Part shown: positions 1 to 26,989 of the stretch, piece after piece
Numbering within the stretch: the stretch's first letter is position 1
Layout: the number at the start of each line of letters is the position of its first letter
DNA from: Datisca glomerata
Lineage: Eukaryota > Streptophyta > Magnoliopsida > Cucurbitales > Datiscaceae
Direction: 5' to 3'
Assembly: GCA_003255025.1 (NCBI GenBank)
Contig: QANY01002375.1
Location: 372,001 to 436,000 of the forward strand
Length of the DNA stretch: 64,000 bases
Notes under the pieces: model-generated
The model's database searches: none
Told to the model about the DNA's origin: nothing
Seen by the model: the letters and a program-made list of their open reading frames with translations, nothing else
Made by a program: the position numbers and the translations under genes

Positions 1-1734
1 CGCTTCCGTTATCTATCAATACCCTTCTTAACAGGCAATTTCCAACTTGGACGGATATCACCAGAGCGTCATTATGGCTTTCTGGGATGCGCACGTCTTC
101 CTTGCAGTTGAAGGTGATCAGATCTTCCTCAGATGATTTTATTTTCCTTCTTCTATCATTTCTATCTTCTTACAATATTGCTTTCTTTCTTTTCGGCTTG
201 TCCCTTATTGTTCCGTTAGCGCTATTATGGTATTTATTATACGCAATGGTTATGCAGCCTTCCTTGGTTCCTCATTCCTTTCTGCTTTCTTGTTGTCTGA
301 CTTGGCAACGTACTGACAGAGATGTTCTCTGTTGATGAGTTCTTCTATATAATCTTTTAACTGATAACAGTCTTTTGTCATATGCCCATAGCTTTTATGG
401 AATGAGTAAAATTTGTGCTTGTCTTTCTCAACAGGTTCTTTTCTCAGCGATGGCGGTCTCTTCAGCTGTGGCTCATCTTTTATTGTCCATAAGATCTGGT
501 TGACAGAGATTGTGAGCGGAGTATAAGTTTTTTCTCTCCTGATGAACCACTCAGGTCCTCTTATCTTTTTTCTTGTCCCCTTTCATCACGTTTGTCTTTA
601 CCTCTGAAAGCTTCGCCTTTGCTCTTAACGTTTGAGCTAGACGTGCCAAGTAGTTATCCTGACAATCGTGCCATTCTCTTTCTTTCTTCCTCAAGATTGA
701 TATACGTCTGTGCTATGAAAAAACACTTCTGTCATGGTCAGCAGCTTCTCCTTAGACAGGTCTTCGAACAATGAGTATTGGGGGTCAAGTCCTCTTCTCA
801 ATGCCAACCGAGCCACACGGTCGTCGTAATTCTCAACTTTCCCGATTTCTTTTTTAAACCTTTGAGTGTATTCTTGTAACGATTCTCCTTTTTCATTGAG
901 ATCATTAGGAGATACTCTGAATCTTCAGTATAGACTGATAGGTTATGTACTATTTCAAAAAGATAGAAGACATAACTGAAAAGTTATTAATAGAAAAAGA
1001 AGGGAGAGAATGATACCACTTTAACGTGTTGCCGTCGAGGCTTGTTGGGAACATCCTACACATGAGCGTGTCTTCATGCAGGTAGAGCACCATCATCTGT
1101 CTAAATCTCCTTAGACGCTCTACTGGATCCGTCTTTCCTGTATAATATTTGAATTTTGGGGGCGTGAATTTTTAAGGTATTGGTGTTGATAGGATCTCCT
1201 GAGCAAAGGAGTTTTGGTGAGAGACTCCAAGTCCGCTACTGTGGGAGTGCCTAATATCTTGGCTTCTGCCATTTTTCTGTCGAGCATTTTTTCTATATCA
1301 CATTCAGTTAATCCTTCTTTGACTCCTTGGATTCCTGTTGCTGTGTTTTTGTTATTTTTTTATTGTTCTTCACCTTTTTCGTTGCGTTCATCACCATTTC
1401 TCTTGATTCTGTCCAGCATTTTTCTCGGGCATCGCATCTTGCGTCTCATTTACTGCTTCGTGATGTGACTGGCTTATTTTATTTCACGTTTGTTGGACCT
1501 CTCGTTGCAAGGTAGCAACTTGATTCCTGTAGCACATGAAGGGTCGTATTTAGAGTTCAACATTACGGTTTTCTAATTCCATGATTCTTTCTCGAATGGT
1601 TTCAAGAATTGTCAGAACATCTTGATTTCTCTATTCGGCATTATTTTCACTTTGGCTGTCTCGGGCCACATTAGATCTGGTTCTCGGCATCCTCAAAACT
1701 TTATTGGTTAATTTTTCCTGAGTGTCTTTCAGCT
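1..1734 (-). mobile_element. Ty3-gypsy gag region, 5' part of a retrotransposon (window edge)
   Basis: Read on the - strand, 1150-1020 gives a typical gypsy gag stretch (YYTGKTDPVERLRRFRQMM), 925-720 gives a continuation (ESLQEYTQRFKKEIGKVENY), and 420-360 gives a zinc-knuckle-like segment (FHKSYGHMTKDC). The order fits a gag reading toward the left edge, with the LTR and primer site to its right. The frame is broken several times and about 930-1020 looks like unrelated inserted sequence, so this is a decayed copy. Protease and pol would lie left of the window. The family is secure from the gag pattern; the lineage within Ty3-gypsy is not. Confidence 0.7.
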
Positions 1735-2167
1735 CTCAATCAAAGCACCAATCTGTAAGAAAAAATTTTGTCCCTACGATATTCGTGTATTGAATACAAG
1801 TAGAAAGTAGAAATGTAAAAGATGAAGGACAAGTAGGAGAAAGTGTAAGCTTATAATTTGATTGTATTGTATTATCTTTTGTTTGGTACATATGGAGGTT
1901 TGGTGTTTCCCTCCTTGGCCGTTTCTATCTGTTTCCTAGATTTTATGAATAATAAATGATAAATATCTTAACTGTTTGATCTAATAGCGGGACATAGGGA
2001 GTAACAGACGTCATCCCTTATATCCTTCTAATTGATACATTATTCTCATTGACTTCGTATCCTCCCACGTTTACATTCTCAACTACTTTTCTTCTTCCTT
2101 TTGCCACGTTAGTAGCTCTTTTACTAGGGGAGAAATCTACCCCGCACATATTCCAATCTAATGAGCA
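1733..2167 (-). mobile_element. Probable LTR and primer-binding site of the gypsy element
   Basis: On the - strand a primer-site-like TGGTGCTTTGATTGAGAG (1750-1733) sits 3 bases downstream of a sequence ending in CA, so the 5' LTR would run from about 2167 down to 1754. The LTR edges are inferred from the TG/CA rule alone because the partner LTR is outside the window. The stretch has no coding potential. Confidence 0.4.
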
Positions 2168-3479
2168 CTGAAAAAATAATAGTAAAAATAAAATTTCATT
2201 GATCAAAAGGAATAAAAATACTCTATATGTATAACTACTTATCTTATCGTGTCTTATTATAGATAAAAGTGAGTAAAATTATTTTTGTATAACTTTCTGC
2301 TCACATTAATATTAAAATTTCTAAATTATCCCTAACTTGGTATTAATGACATCATTATAATTAAGTTTTTAATTAGTTAATTAATGGACATCATTTTTTA
2401 TTTCAAGTTGGATACTTAATTAATCTTTTTACATTTTACTAGTTGACAAGTACGTGCTTCGCACGTATTCAATCAACTGAAAATGTATATATAATTTTAG
2501 ATTAATATTAACAATTAAATAAATACACATCTAAATTAAAAATGAAATAGTACTAATAATTGCTTGTTTATAATATTAAAAATTTAGTGTTATTTGAATA
2601 GTATATAAAATAGTTTCATGTTGTTGATTTGTCATATTCTTAAGAAGTAATTATATCATATTAAGAGACAGTTTCTCGTATTCAAAATATCTTAATGTCC
2701 TTTTATAAATTCATGTATATGAATTTTCATATTACTGATAGTGTAAATATTACATAATCTTTAATTTATAAATTTATAACGAACAAATCATTATTGGTTT
2801 ATAATTAAATATTAGTTATAAAAGATCTTGAAATCAATCTACGGTATACAAATCTCTAATTACATTAGATTATCAAAATATTTTATTTTACTTACTATAA
2901 ACAATAAACAAATTATTATTGGATAAAAAATAAAACATTATCAAATGAATTAAATGAGAAAGAAGGTGAAATACCTAATTTGTGCTATATTTTAATAGAC
3001 TTTAAGGGCAAAAAGGAGAATAAAAAATTTCTCCCCTGTAGCCCTTTTTAATATACTATACATATTAAAAATTGATAAAAGAGCAAAATAATTTTCACTT
3101 AAATTAGAGTAAAATGCATTAATTAAATATTAAACACTTATTTTTTACAATTAAAAAAAATAAGTTTATATATGATAATAACATTTATAAAATTTATATT
3201 CACATACAACTTACGTCTTAAAAACTAGTATTACTTAAATTTATAGGAGAAAATGCTAAAACACCCCACCCTTTAAGCCCAGGTCTAGCAAAAATTACTG
3301 CTAGACCAGACTTTAATATTCAGCCACTGAAATTTACACTCACTAGGTCAAGGTCTAGCAAATTATTTTTGATAAACTCCGGTCTAGCAACAACCAATTT
3401 TAACTGAAAAATTAAACTAAATGATAAACTTAATCTTTTTTTAGTAAAAATATTAAATTTCATTAAAAAACAAAGTAAA
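2168..3479. other. AT-rich intergenic DNA with short hairpins, no gene
   Basis: About 1.3 kb of AT-rich sequence without a recognisable gene. It contains a small hairpin centred on TGCTTCGCA at about 2452-2466. Four copies of GGTCTAGCA lie at 3282-3389, one of them inverted so that 3282-3290 and 3299-3307 form a 9-bp stem. It looks like eroded small DNA transposons, but no terminal repeat pair or target duplication could be drawn. Confidence 0.4.
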
Positions 3480-3575
3480 TCCTAAAATCTTTTTTTTTTT
3501 TGAGAAATGACCGTTTATAAAAAGTTCTCTTGTTTATATAGGCAAAATAGTGTCTAGAATGGAGGGAGTAAGAAA
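3480..3575. mobile_element. End of a Stowaway-like MITE (fragment)
   Basis: The sequence ends with ATGGAGGGAGTAA, the reverse form of the CTCCCTCC-type terminus common to plant Stowaway/Tc1-mariner MITEs, after a T-rich stretch. The matching opposite end was not found, so it is called a fragment. It lies about 420 bases upstream of the ABCG31 start codon and could affect its promoter. Confidence 0.35.
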
Positions 3576-3994
3576 AAATGACGGCAACAATGGAGCTGTT
3601 CTTTCATTCATTCGTGTGGAAAAGGACGGTGAAAAATAGAATTAGATTTCCGTCAATTTTACTGAAAATCATCATAGGAAAGCATTATTTTAAAGTTATC
3701 TCAGAAAAAAATGTAGTGGTAAATTTTGCATTGCGGGCCTTTCTCTCTTCGGCAAAAGAAACCCACGGAAGCTAGCTTCAAAGACGTGAAATTCCAAAAA
3801 AATACCAAGGAGGGCAATTTTGTAGTTAAGGTGTCTTCGAAATTCGCGGGACTAACGAACTTCCCCGCATTTTACGTTGGTTATTTTTCGTTTTCTTTGC
3901 AACTCTTTCCCTTCCCTCTCTCTCCTAACAAACAATCTCTCTGAAGAGAGAGACAGAGAGAGAGAGCCCACGCGTGCGCGCGAGGATTTCAGTT
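3576..3994 (+). promoter_or_regulatory. 5' flank and leader of the ABCG31 gene
   Basis: This stretch ends in a pyrimidine-rich patch (about 3900-3942) followed by a GA repeat (3942-3966) just before the start codon; the two can pair into a short CT/GA hairpin. CT-rich patches are common in plant 5' leaders. I see no clear TATA box, and the transcription start cannot be placed from sequence. Confidence 0.4.
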
Positions 3995-20844
<16,850 letters not shown>

Positions 20845-21478
20845 ATGGTTCTTTCATTCCTCTTCTTGTCGCATCACCAATCTCACATTTGATTGGGTCC
20901 AGTATAATTGATCTCACCTCTATAGTTCTACATGGTTAATGTGAGAAATTCACCAAAATGCTCAAGCAGGTATCATCTTTTAATTCTTGAAAATTTCATT
21001 TCTCCCTTTATTAGCTTTGTTGTAACTTTTCCCATTTGACAACGTAAAATGAAAGATATCTGTAATTCACCTCAACTGTCATCTAGCAAGTTTCTAGTTT
21101 TGCTTGGGGAAAGAAATTATTGAAACTTGCTAATTAGTAATAACTTTATGAGGATTATATGCTGTAAACTGAGTAATTCAAATTATTTTCTGTCTCCTTT
21201 ATATTAAGAATCAAGATTGTTCAAAAACTGGGCTTATGTTTCGGTCCCTTGATCCACCTTTAGATCATCTTACATGGGTCTCGCATGAGATAATTCAATG
21301 ATGGATAAAGTTCTGGAACCGCCTCAAGGTGGCTTTTGGCTTAACTATGATTTTCATATTATATTTGGACTCAATTTTCATTTTGGTCCCAAAAGTTCTT
21401 TCTAAATCAATTTAGATCAAATTTTTAACATGATTTTGGTTAAGTTCTTATCATCTAAAAATATTACAAAAATAATAT
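20845..21478 (+). other. 3' flank of ABCG31, no further gene
   Basis: Sequence after the TGA stop (20842-20844) is AT-rich and non-coding and presumably holds the 3' UTR. I could not place a polyadenylation site with confidence. Confidence 0.4.
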
Positions 21479-22304
21479 ATTAAGAGCACATTTTTTTAAG
21501 ATGAAACAATATATTTCATAACCAACGAAATGGTACAAATATCGCTAAGATCTGAATCAAACTATCATATCTAGATACAAATACACTTTCAAGTACTAGC
21601 TAAGACTAGTAAAAATCTACTTAAATCTAGGGAGAGAATCGTGTGCATAAACAACACGCAAATATAGAGCACAAATGACTAGTTCCACCAATCCTCCATC
21701 AACCACACTTGGTTTGGCCAGCTAGCACAATAAAAGCATACCTGCATAAAGAATAACCTCGAACAGATCTAGGAACTCTGGTTGTGAAGCATGCAAAACA
21801 GATTTTGAAAGTTTCACAAAAGTCAAATTTGAAGAGATAAAATCATCCGAAACTATAGATCTGGAGGACCAAGGTCTACACAATCGATAGACAAAAAAAC
21901 TTCCAAAATCGGAAGAAATCCCTTAGAAACGCAAAGGATAGACCCAAAACATAAAGAAAAACCAATAGCGGAAGTAAAGAGAAAATAAAATGATAGGGAA
22001 GAAGAGAGGGGCGCAGAGGGGGAAGGGGATATAAACAGAGAATATGGAAGACGAAGAGAGGGGAGGAAGAGAAGAAAAGACAGAAGAGGTGAGAGGGAAG
22101 AAGAGAGGGGCGCAGAGGGGGAAGGGGATATAAACAGAGAATATGGAAGACGGAGAGAGGGGAGGAAGAGAAGAAAATACAGAAGATGGGGAAAGAAAAA
22201 GAAAATCTGAACGGAGAAAAAGGGGAGCGGAAAGGAAGAAACAAAGGGAAAGTATGTAAAAGGGGAGGCAAGGGAAAAAACAGGGTTACATTAAGAGCAC
22301 ATTT
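21479..22304 (-). mobile_element. Polyadenylated retroposon with 15-bp target duplication (LINE-derived or non-autonomous)
   Basis: The 15-bp direct repeat ATTAAGAGCACATTT occurs at 21479-21493 and 22290-22304. The insert (21494-22289) begins on the + strand with a T run, so read on the - strand it ends in poly(A). Its 5' end (22289-21870, - strand) is pyrimidine-rich and contains two copies of a 99-bp tandem repeat. Long target duplication plus poly(A) is the signature of LINE-type reverse transcription. No reverse transcriptase is present, so it is either a deleted LINE or a non-autonomous derivative. Open frames across the pyrimidine-rich part are compositional. Confidence 0.7.
21995..22192. 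repeat. 99-bp tandem repeat, two copies
   Basis: AGGGAAGAAGAGAGGGGCGC begins both copies, at 21995 and 22094, and the following bases repeat with few changes. It lies in the 5' end of the retroposon and resembles the monomer-type 5' UTR repeats of some LINEs. Confidence 0.85.
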
Positions 22305-22564
22305 AACAATGAATAATTATGCATCATTTGCTACATAATTTTTGTAACGTTTTACTTATATCAAAGCAATGTTCATTTGACATCAAGCTAAAAGTTCGTA
22401 GACTGAATTAGTAAATTTAACTAGAAAATCTTAGGGACGAAAGTTTAAAAATTCATGGATCTGTTAGAAAACTATGCAATGTAACGAAACAAAGAAGAAG
22501 AAAGAGAAACCTAAATTACATACACAAATGAACAGCAATTGCTTTCTTTCTACAGGTAATAAGA
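22305..22564. other. Short spacer, nothing recognised
   Basis: AT-rich sequence between the retroposon and the 3' end of the CAX pseudogene; no coding or structural signal seen. Confidence 0.3.
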
Positions 22565-22595
22565 CCCCACATGCAGCGGTGATTTGCGTCTTTCA

Positions 22596-22683
22596 GCATG
22601 GAATTTGACGAACAAAGAAGCATGCAGCAATCAGAATGAGCATGGGATTTTACGAACAAAGAAGCATGCAGCAATCAGAATGT
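22596..22683. repeat. 44-bp tandem duplication in the last CAX exon
   Basis: 22596-22639 and 22640-22683 are near-identical copies, both containing ACGAACAAAGAAGCATGCAG. On the - strand this repeats the codons for the last membrane segment and leads to a premature stop. Confidence 0.85.
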
Positions 22684-24050
22684 AGCAGAGGAAAAACATC
22701 ACTCCTTTCATGTATTGTGAAGTTCCATCCTACAGTATAAGAAACATTATTATATTATATTAACTCATCAATAAAAAGCCAATCTGAAAATATATTATTT
22801 TCTTATAATTTGACCTTTTACATTGTCTATCATAAAGAGAAGTAGAACTGTAAAGTGAAGGCTGTAATAATAAATGTGAACGCAAGAGAACCAGTTTCGA
22901 GCAGACCGAAATCAAGATCCATGTTAACGCCCATTATCCACCCAACAATCACACTTAAAGGAACCTGAAAATTCATAAATTATCACTCTTCTAGTATGTT
23001 ACTGTTACAATAATATATAATTTCCTTCAAATAATATAAGGTTTCTTCGAAACTAGTCTTACAACGAACATGGAAATTTGACTTGCAGAGCCCAACGCAA
23101 CACTTAGAGATATGTCCTACAAAGAGGAAGAAATACAATTTCATCGTACATAAAATGTAGACTGAAAAATGAATGTTAACATAACCTTATGTTTAAGACA
23201 TACCAAGTTGTTCTTAAGAGCAAATATGATTGAGCCAGCATGTCCTGCTGCATTTCCCAATATGGTAGCAAAATTATACTGACAAAGCTAATAGAAATGC
23301 CCCAAGAATTTGATGCAGCCTAATTGGAAGAAGAATATAATGAATCTGTTTGTTGGAAATGGCTGTATGTTTAGTAAGCAAAACTGTAAATGAGACGAAG
23401 GATAATAAACATACCTCAATTGTACCCACAACATACTCTGATAATAGAGCTATTATAACTGTCATGCCAAGCAGCCAAACAAAGGCACTCCAAAATCCTA
23501 TTACTGCATTCTCTTCATCTTCTTCTTCTTGCTATGTATTTCATTATAAGACTAAAGTTAATCCTCATGAAAACCATTCACCTACTTTTATATTTAAACT
23601 TTTAATTATTGTCAAGTGAGAGTAATCCAACATCCATGCCTTGAAATGTTTGGTTATTAAAGGTATAAACTTGTGGAGTAAATATCTACTTGGTAAAATG
23701 AAAATTACCTACTTAAAGTTTACACTTTCTGTCATTTAGTAGTCAAAGTTTTATTAAATATCATTTTAATCTATAGAGTTTCAAAGTGATATCAATTTAG
23801 TTTCTCCCATAACTACTATTGAATTTCTATTAGGTCATGTGATCTGCAAGCGTTTGATAATATCTAAAACGACGTCTGTGATTGATATTATCAAATATGT
23901 GTCAGTCATTTTATCTGTAAAAAGTTCAATGGTAGTTATGGGATGAGCTAATTTTATGTTCATAGAATTCAATAGAAAAAATTATTTGTTACCGCTTGTG
24001 AATCAAACAACTGGCGATGGGTTTTTAATTGGAAGAGTATGTAAGAAATA

Positions 24051-24066
24051 TTATATATATATATAN
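24051..24066. repeat. TA microsatellite inside a CAX exon, with one ambiguous base
   Basis: A (TA)7-like run ends in the only N I saw in the window (24066). It falls between the MLIA and LFQLKTHRQLF segments of the CAX exon and adds about 13 bases relative to the expected spacing, breaking the frame. Confidence 0.8.
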
Positions 24067-25795
24067 GCAATCAGCATAAATATGCTGCTGGCTCTTGACA
24101 AGTGAAGAGTATAATATGCAGTAGATTTGTCCAACTCTGAGGAGTATGTCAACATCAGTGATAGCAGGTGGCATAACAATCCAAGGACTAGGAGAGGAGA
24201 GTTCACATCAACCTGCTTCTAGTAAAAGCACAAGAGCAAAGAGAGAAACGGATGAAAACATTATAAAAAATGGGGCAAATAACATTAAATCCCCTAACCA
24301 TTGGGATAGGTTCACTTTAGTCCGAATCTTTCAAAATCAACGCTATACTAGTTTTTATTTCTATGCACAAATATTTTAAAATAAACCTCTCATTACAATT
24401 ATTATAATTATTAACGAAAATAACAGTTATACACGTGACATACACATGCTTATGAGAATAACGTAAAATACACATATTTATCATTTTTTAATATTTTTAC
24501 CGTTTTACCATCTTGTCTTTCTAAATCCAAAGTAAAATATTTGCTATTGAAGAAGAAGAGACGGGTTGACGAAGACAAGGGATAGTGAAAAGATAAAAAT
24601 TCTTAAAAATAATAATGATGTATATGTCACATGCGTATTTTTATTAGCGATTATAGCGGATAATTAATTTTAAACCGTGCGCTTAAAAGTAAAAGTTTAG
24701 ATAACTATAGTGTTGATTTTGGAAGATTCGACAAGGACTTTTAATTTACCCATCAATGACTTTGTAAAAAAATATTAGTTTTGTCAAGCAATAAAAGAAA
24801 ATGGTGGGCTGAAGTCTTACTCTATTAAATTTCTGTTCCTTCTTTAGGTTGGCCATTCCCAAATTACCAGAGAGAAGAAAGGAGCCAAGAACCAAAAGAA
24901 GATTAGAAAGAATGGAGCCCAAAAGGGAGTACTTAACAACATGTATTTTGTTTTGGTGAAGACCAAACAATGTTATAATCAACTCTGTTGCATTACCACA
25001 TGTTGCATTCATAAGCCCTCCAACTGCATTCAAACTCTCTCTTTCTTCAACAAGTTACTATTAAGTAATTCACAATTTTTGTTATGAAAATGAGATGGAA
25101 AAATTACCTGTTGGACCAATAAAGTAAGCAATTTGCCTACTTTTTTTTAATTACCCAATAAATAAAACTGAGATTATAAATTATTTTCATTTTTAATAGA
25201 ATTTTTTAGATTAATACAGAATTGATAAGAAGCTGACTCGTTCTGCTAGTGGGGTTAGACCAAGTAAGCTCAACGCAAATATACATGGCTATATGGCATA
25301 CAAAAGAAATAATTAAACATAGAAAAGAATTAAGAGTCAAAGAATTCCAAAAGAAAAAATTAATAAAAAATGATAAAATACAAAAATAAAGAGAAGAAAA
25401 CAAATATCCTTAATTTTCAAAAAAAAAACATTGTAAACGATTGTGTAAATAAAATGTATAAACTAAAAGTTTAGCAACAGAATAATAAATTCCTAATTAG
25501 ACCATGTTTTTTATGAAATAAAAAAAAGCATGAACTTACTCTTTCAAAGTTATAGAAATCGGCAACAATGGCTTAAGGGTTATTTGGATAAATAAATCTT
25601 TTTCATTTTTTGTTAGGATTTTTACACTCATTTCTTAAAACTTAGAATGTTACATCTCTCACTCAACACTGTCAACATAAAGCAATTGCAATTCTCTCTT
25701 TCCTCATCATTTCTTTTCTCCTCCCCATGCAAAGATCAAATCACCAATGCTTGACATATACCCACTCCCCCACTCTTAGCTCTCCGTTCAAGCTT

Positions 25796-25964
25796 CTTCT
25801 CTCATCTTCTTCCTCTTCTTCTTCTTCGTCTTCTTCTTCTTCTCCCATCTTCTTCTTCTTCTTCTTCTTCTTCTTCTCCCATCTTCTTCTTCTTCTTCTT
25901 CTTCTTCTTCTTCTTCTTCTTCTCCCATCTTCTTCTTCTTCTTCTTCTTCTTCTTCTTCTCCCA

Positions 25965-26008
<44 letters not shown>

Positions 26009-26170
26009 TTCTTCTTCTTCTTCTTCTTCTCCCATCTTCTTCTTCTTCTTCTTCTTCTTCTCCCATCTTCTTCTTCTTCTTCTTCTTCTTTATCTTCTTC
26101 TTTTATTCTTCTTATGCTGCTTCTTCTTTATCTTTTTCTTATTCTTTTATTCTTCTTCTACTTCTTCAAG
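25796..26170. repeat. CTT/TCT microsatellite with CCCAT punctuations
   Basis: About 370 bases of (CTT)n interrupted at least five times by CCCAT, so that blocks of CTT joined to CCCATCTT form a loose minisatellite. It precedes the MULE palindrome array. Long open frames through it are compositional. Confidence 0.9.
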
Positions 26171-26328
26171 ACCCTGTGACCCATCCATTTTCAGCGAGAC
26201 CCGACCATTCTCTTCTTCTTCAACGATAGAAGACTGATACATATTCTTCTCTTATTTTTTTACGCATAAAACACTTCAACTAATGGTTCGAGTTGTGACA
26301 AAATAAAACCAACTATTTTGACGGAACA

Positions 26329-26902
26329 ACTACTTGAATCCTTCAAGTAGCCACTGATGTTCGAGTTGTTGATGCAAGAAAAAATAACTACTTGGAGGGT
26401 TCAAGTAGTTAGAGACTTGTTCTTAACCCTTCAAATAGTCAAGTGGTCTTTACTTTACTGTTGTCCCAATAAAATCAACTACTTGAAGGATTCAAGTAGT
26501 TATAAGAAAATACTTGAACCATTTAAGTAGTCACATGCTCTCTGGATGAGTGACTACAAGAATTAAAATGACTACTTGAAGGGATCAAGTAGCTATAAAA
26601 CACTACTTGAACCCTTCAAGTATTCACAAGCTCTTTGGATAAATGACTACTTGAAGTGTTCAAGTAGTTATAAACAATTACTTGAAGTGTTCAAGTAGTT
26701 GTAAACAACTACTTGAATCCTTCAAGTAGTCACATGCTCTCTAGATAAATGACTACTTGAAGGGTTCAAGTAATGTTTTATAACTTCTTAAACTCTTCAA
26801 GTAGTCACATGCTCTCTAGATGACTGACTACAAGAATCAAAATAACAACTTGAATGATTCAAGTAGTTATAAACCACTACTTGAACCTTTCAAGTAGTAA
26901 AA
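26329..26902. repeat. Left array of 23-bp palindromes (MULE-associated)
   Basis: About ten to fifteen copies of ACTACTTGAA-NNN-TTCAAGTAGT, with the central three bases mostly GGG, CCC or variants. They are separated by irregular spacers that often include CACATGCTCTCTGGATGA-like text. Each unit is self-complementary, so the array is rich in potential hairpins. The same motif recurs at 29730-30558, 42095-42145, 43280-43510 and 44395-44630. Confidence 0.9.
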
Positions 26903-26989
26903 TGGTCTATGGTTCCTTAATGAGAATAAATATAATTATTATTCATAATAAATAACTGCTACAAAATTAAATAAACTTTATAGTTGAAA

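Larger units (their letters stand above)
22565..25600 (-). pseudogene. CAX-type vacuolar Ca2+/H+ exchanger, decayed
   Basis: Approximate - strand exons in order: 25596-25546 (AIVADFYNFER), 25291-25235 (IFALSLLGLTPLAERVSFL), 25136-25108 (QIAYFIGPT), 25032-24826 ([17 protein letters not shown], the first CAX ion-binding repeat), 24218-23993, 23533-23415 ([18 protein letters not shown]), 23318-23213, 23120-23060, 22967-22853 and 22733-22600. The order and motifs match the CAX1/CAX3 group, which loads Ca2+ into the vacuole using the proton gradient. Defects seen: a TAA just before AIVADF, a weak or missing join between the second and third listed exons, a frame-breaking TA expansion in the 24218-23993 exon, a frameshift plus loss of the conserved acidic residue (GNAAGHAG) in the 23318-23213 exon, and a 44-bp duplication in the last exon. 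The N-terminal exon was not found. The family is certain; inactivity is likely, although assembly error could explain some breaks. Confidence 0.85.

Noticed and set aside
1..774. Short + strand frames at the left edge
   Set aside because: They lie opposite a gypsy gag readable on the - strand and show no domain.
21876..22271. 131-codon Pro/Leu/Phe-rich frame
   Set aside because: It follows the pyrimidine-rich 5' end of the retroposon, including its 99-bp repeat; no domain.
25727..26179. Long frames rich in Ser/Leu/Phe or Glu/Arg/Lys
   Set aside because: They arise from the CTT microsatellite in every frame.
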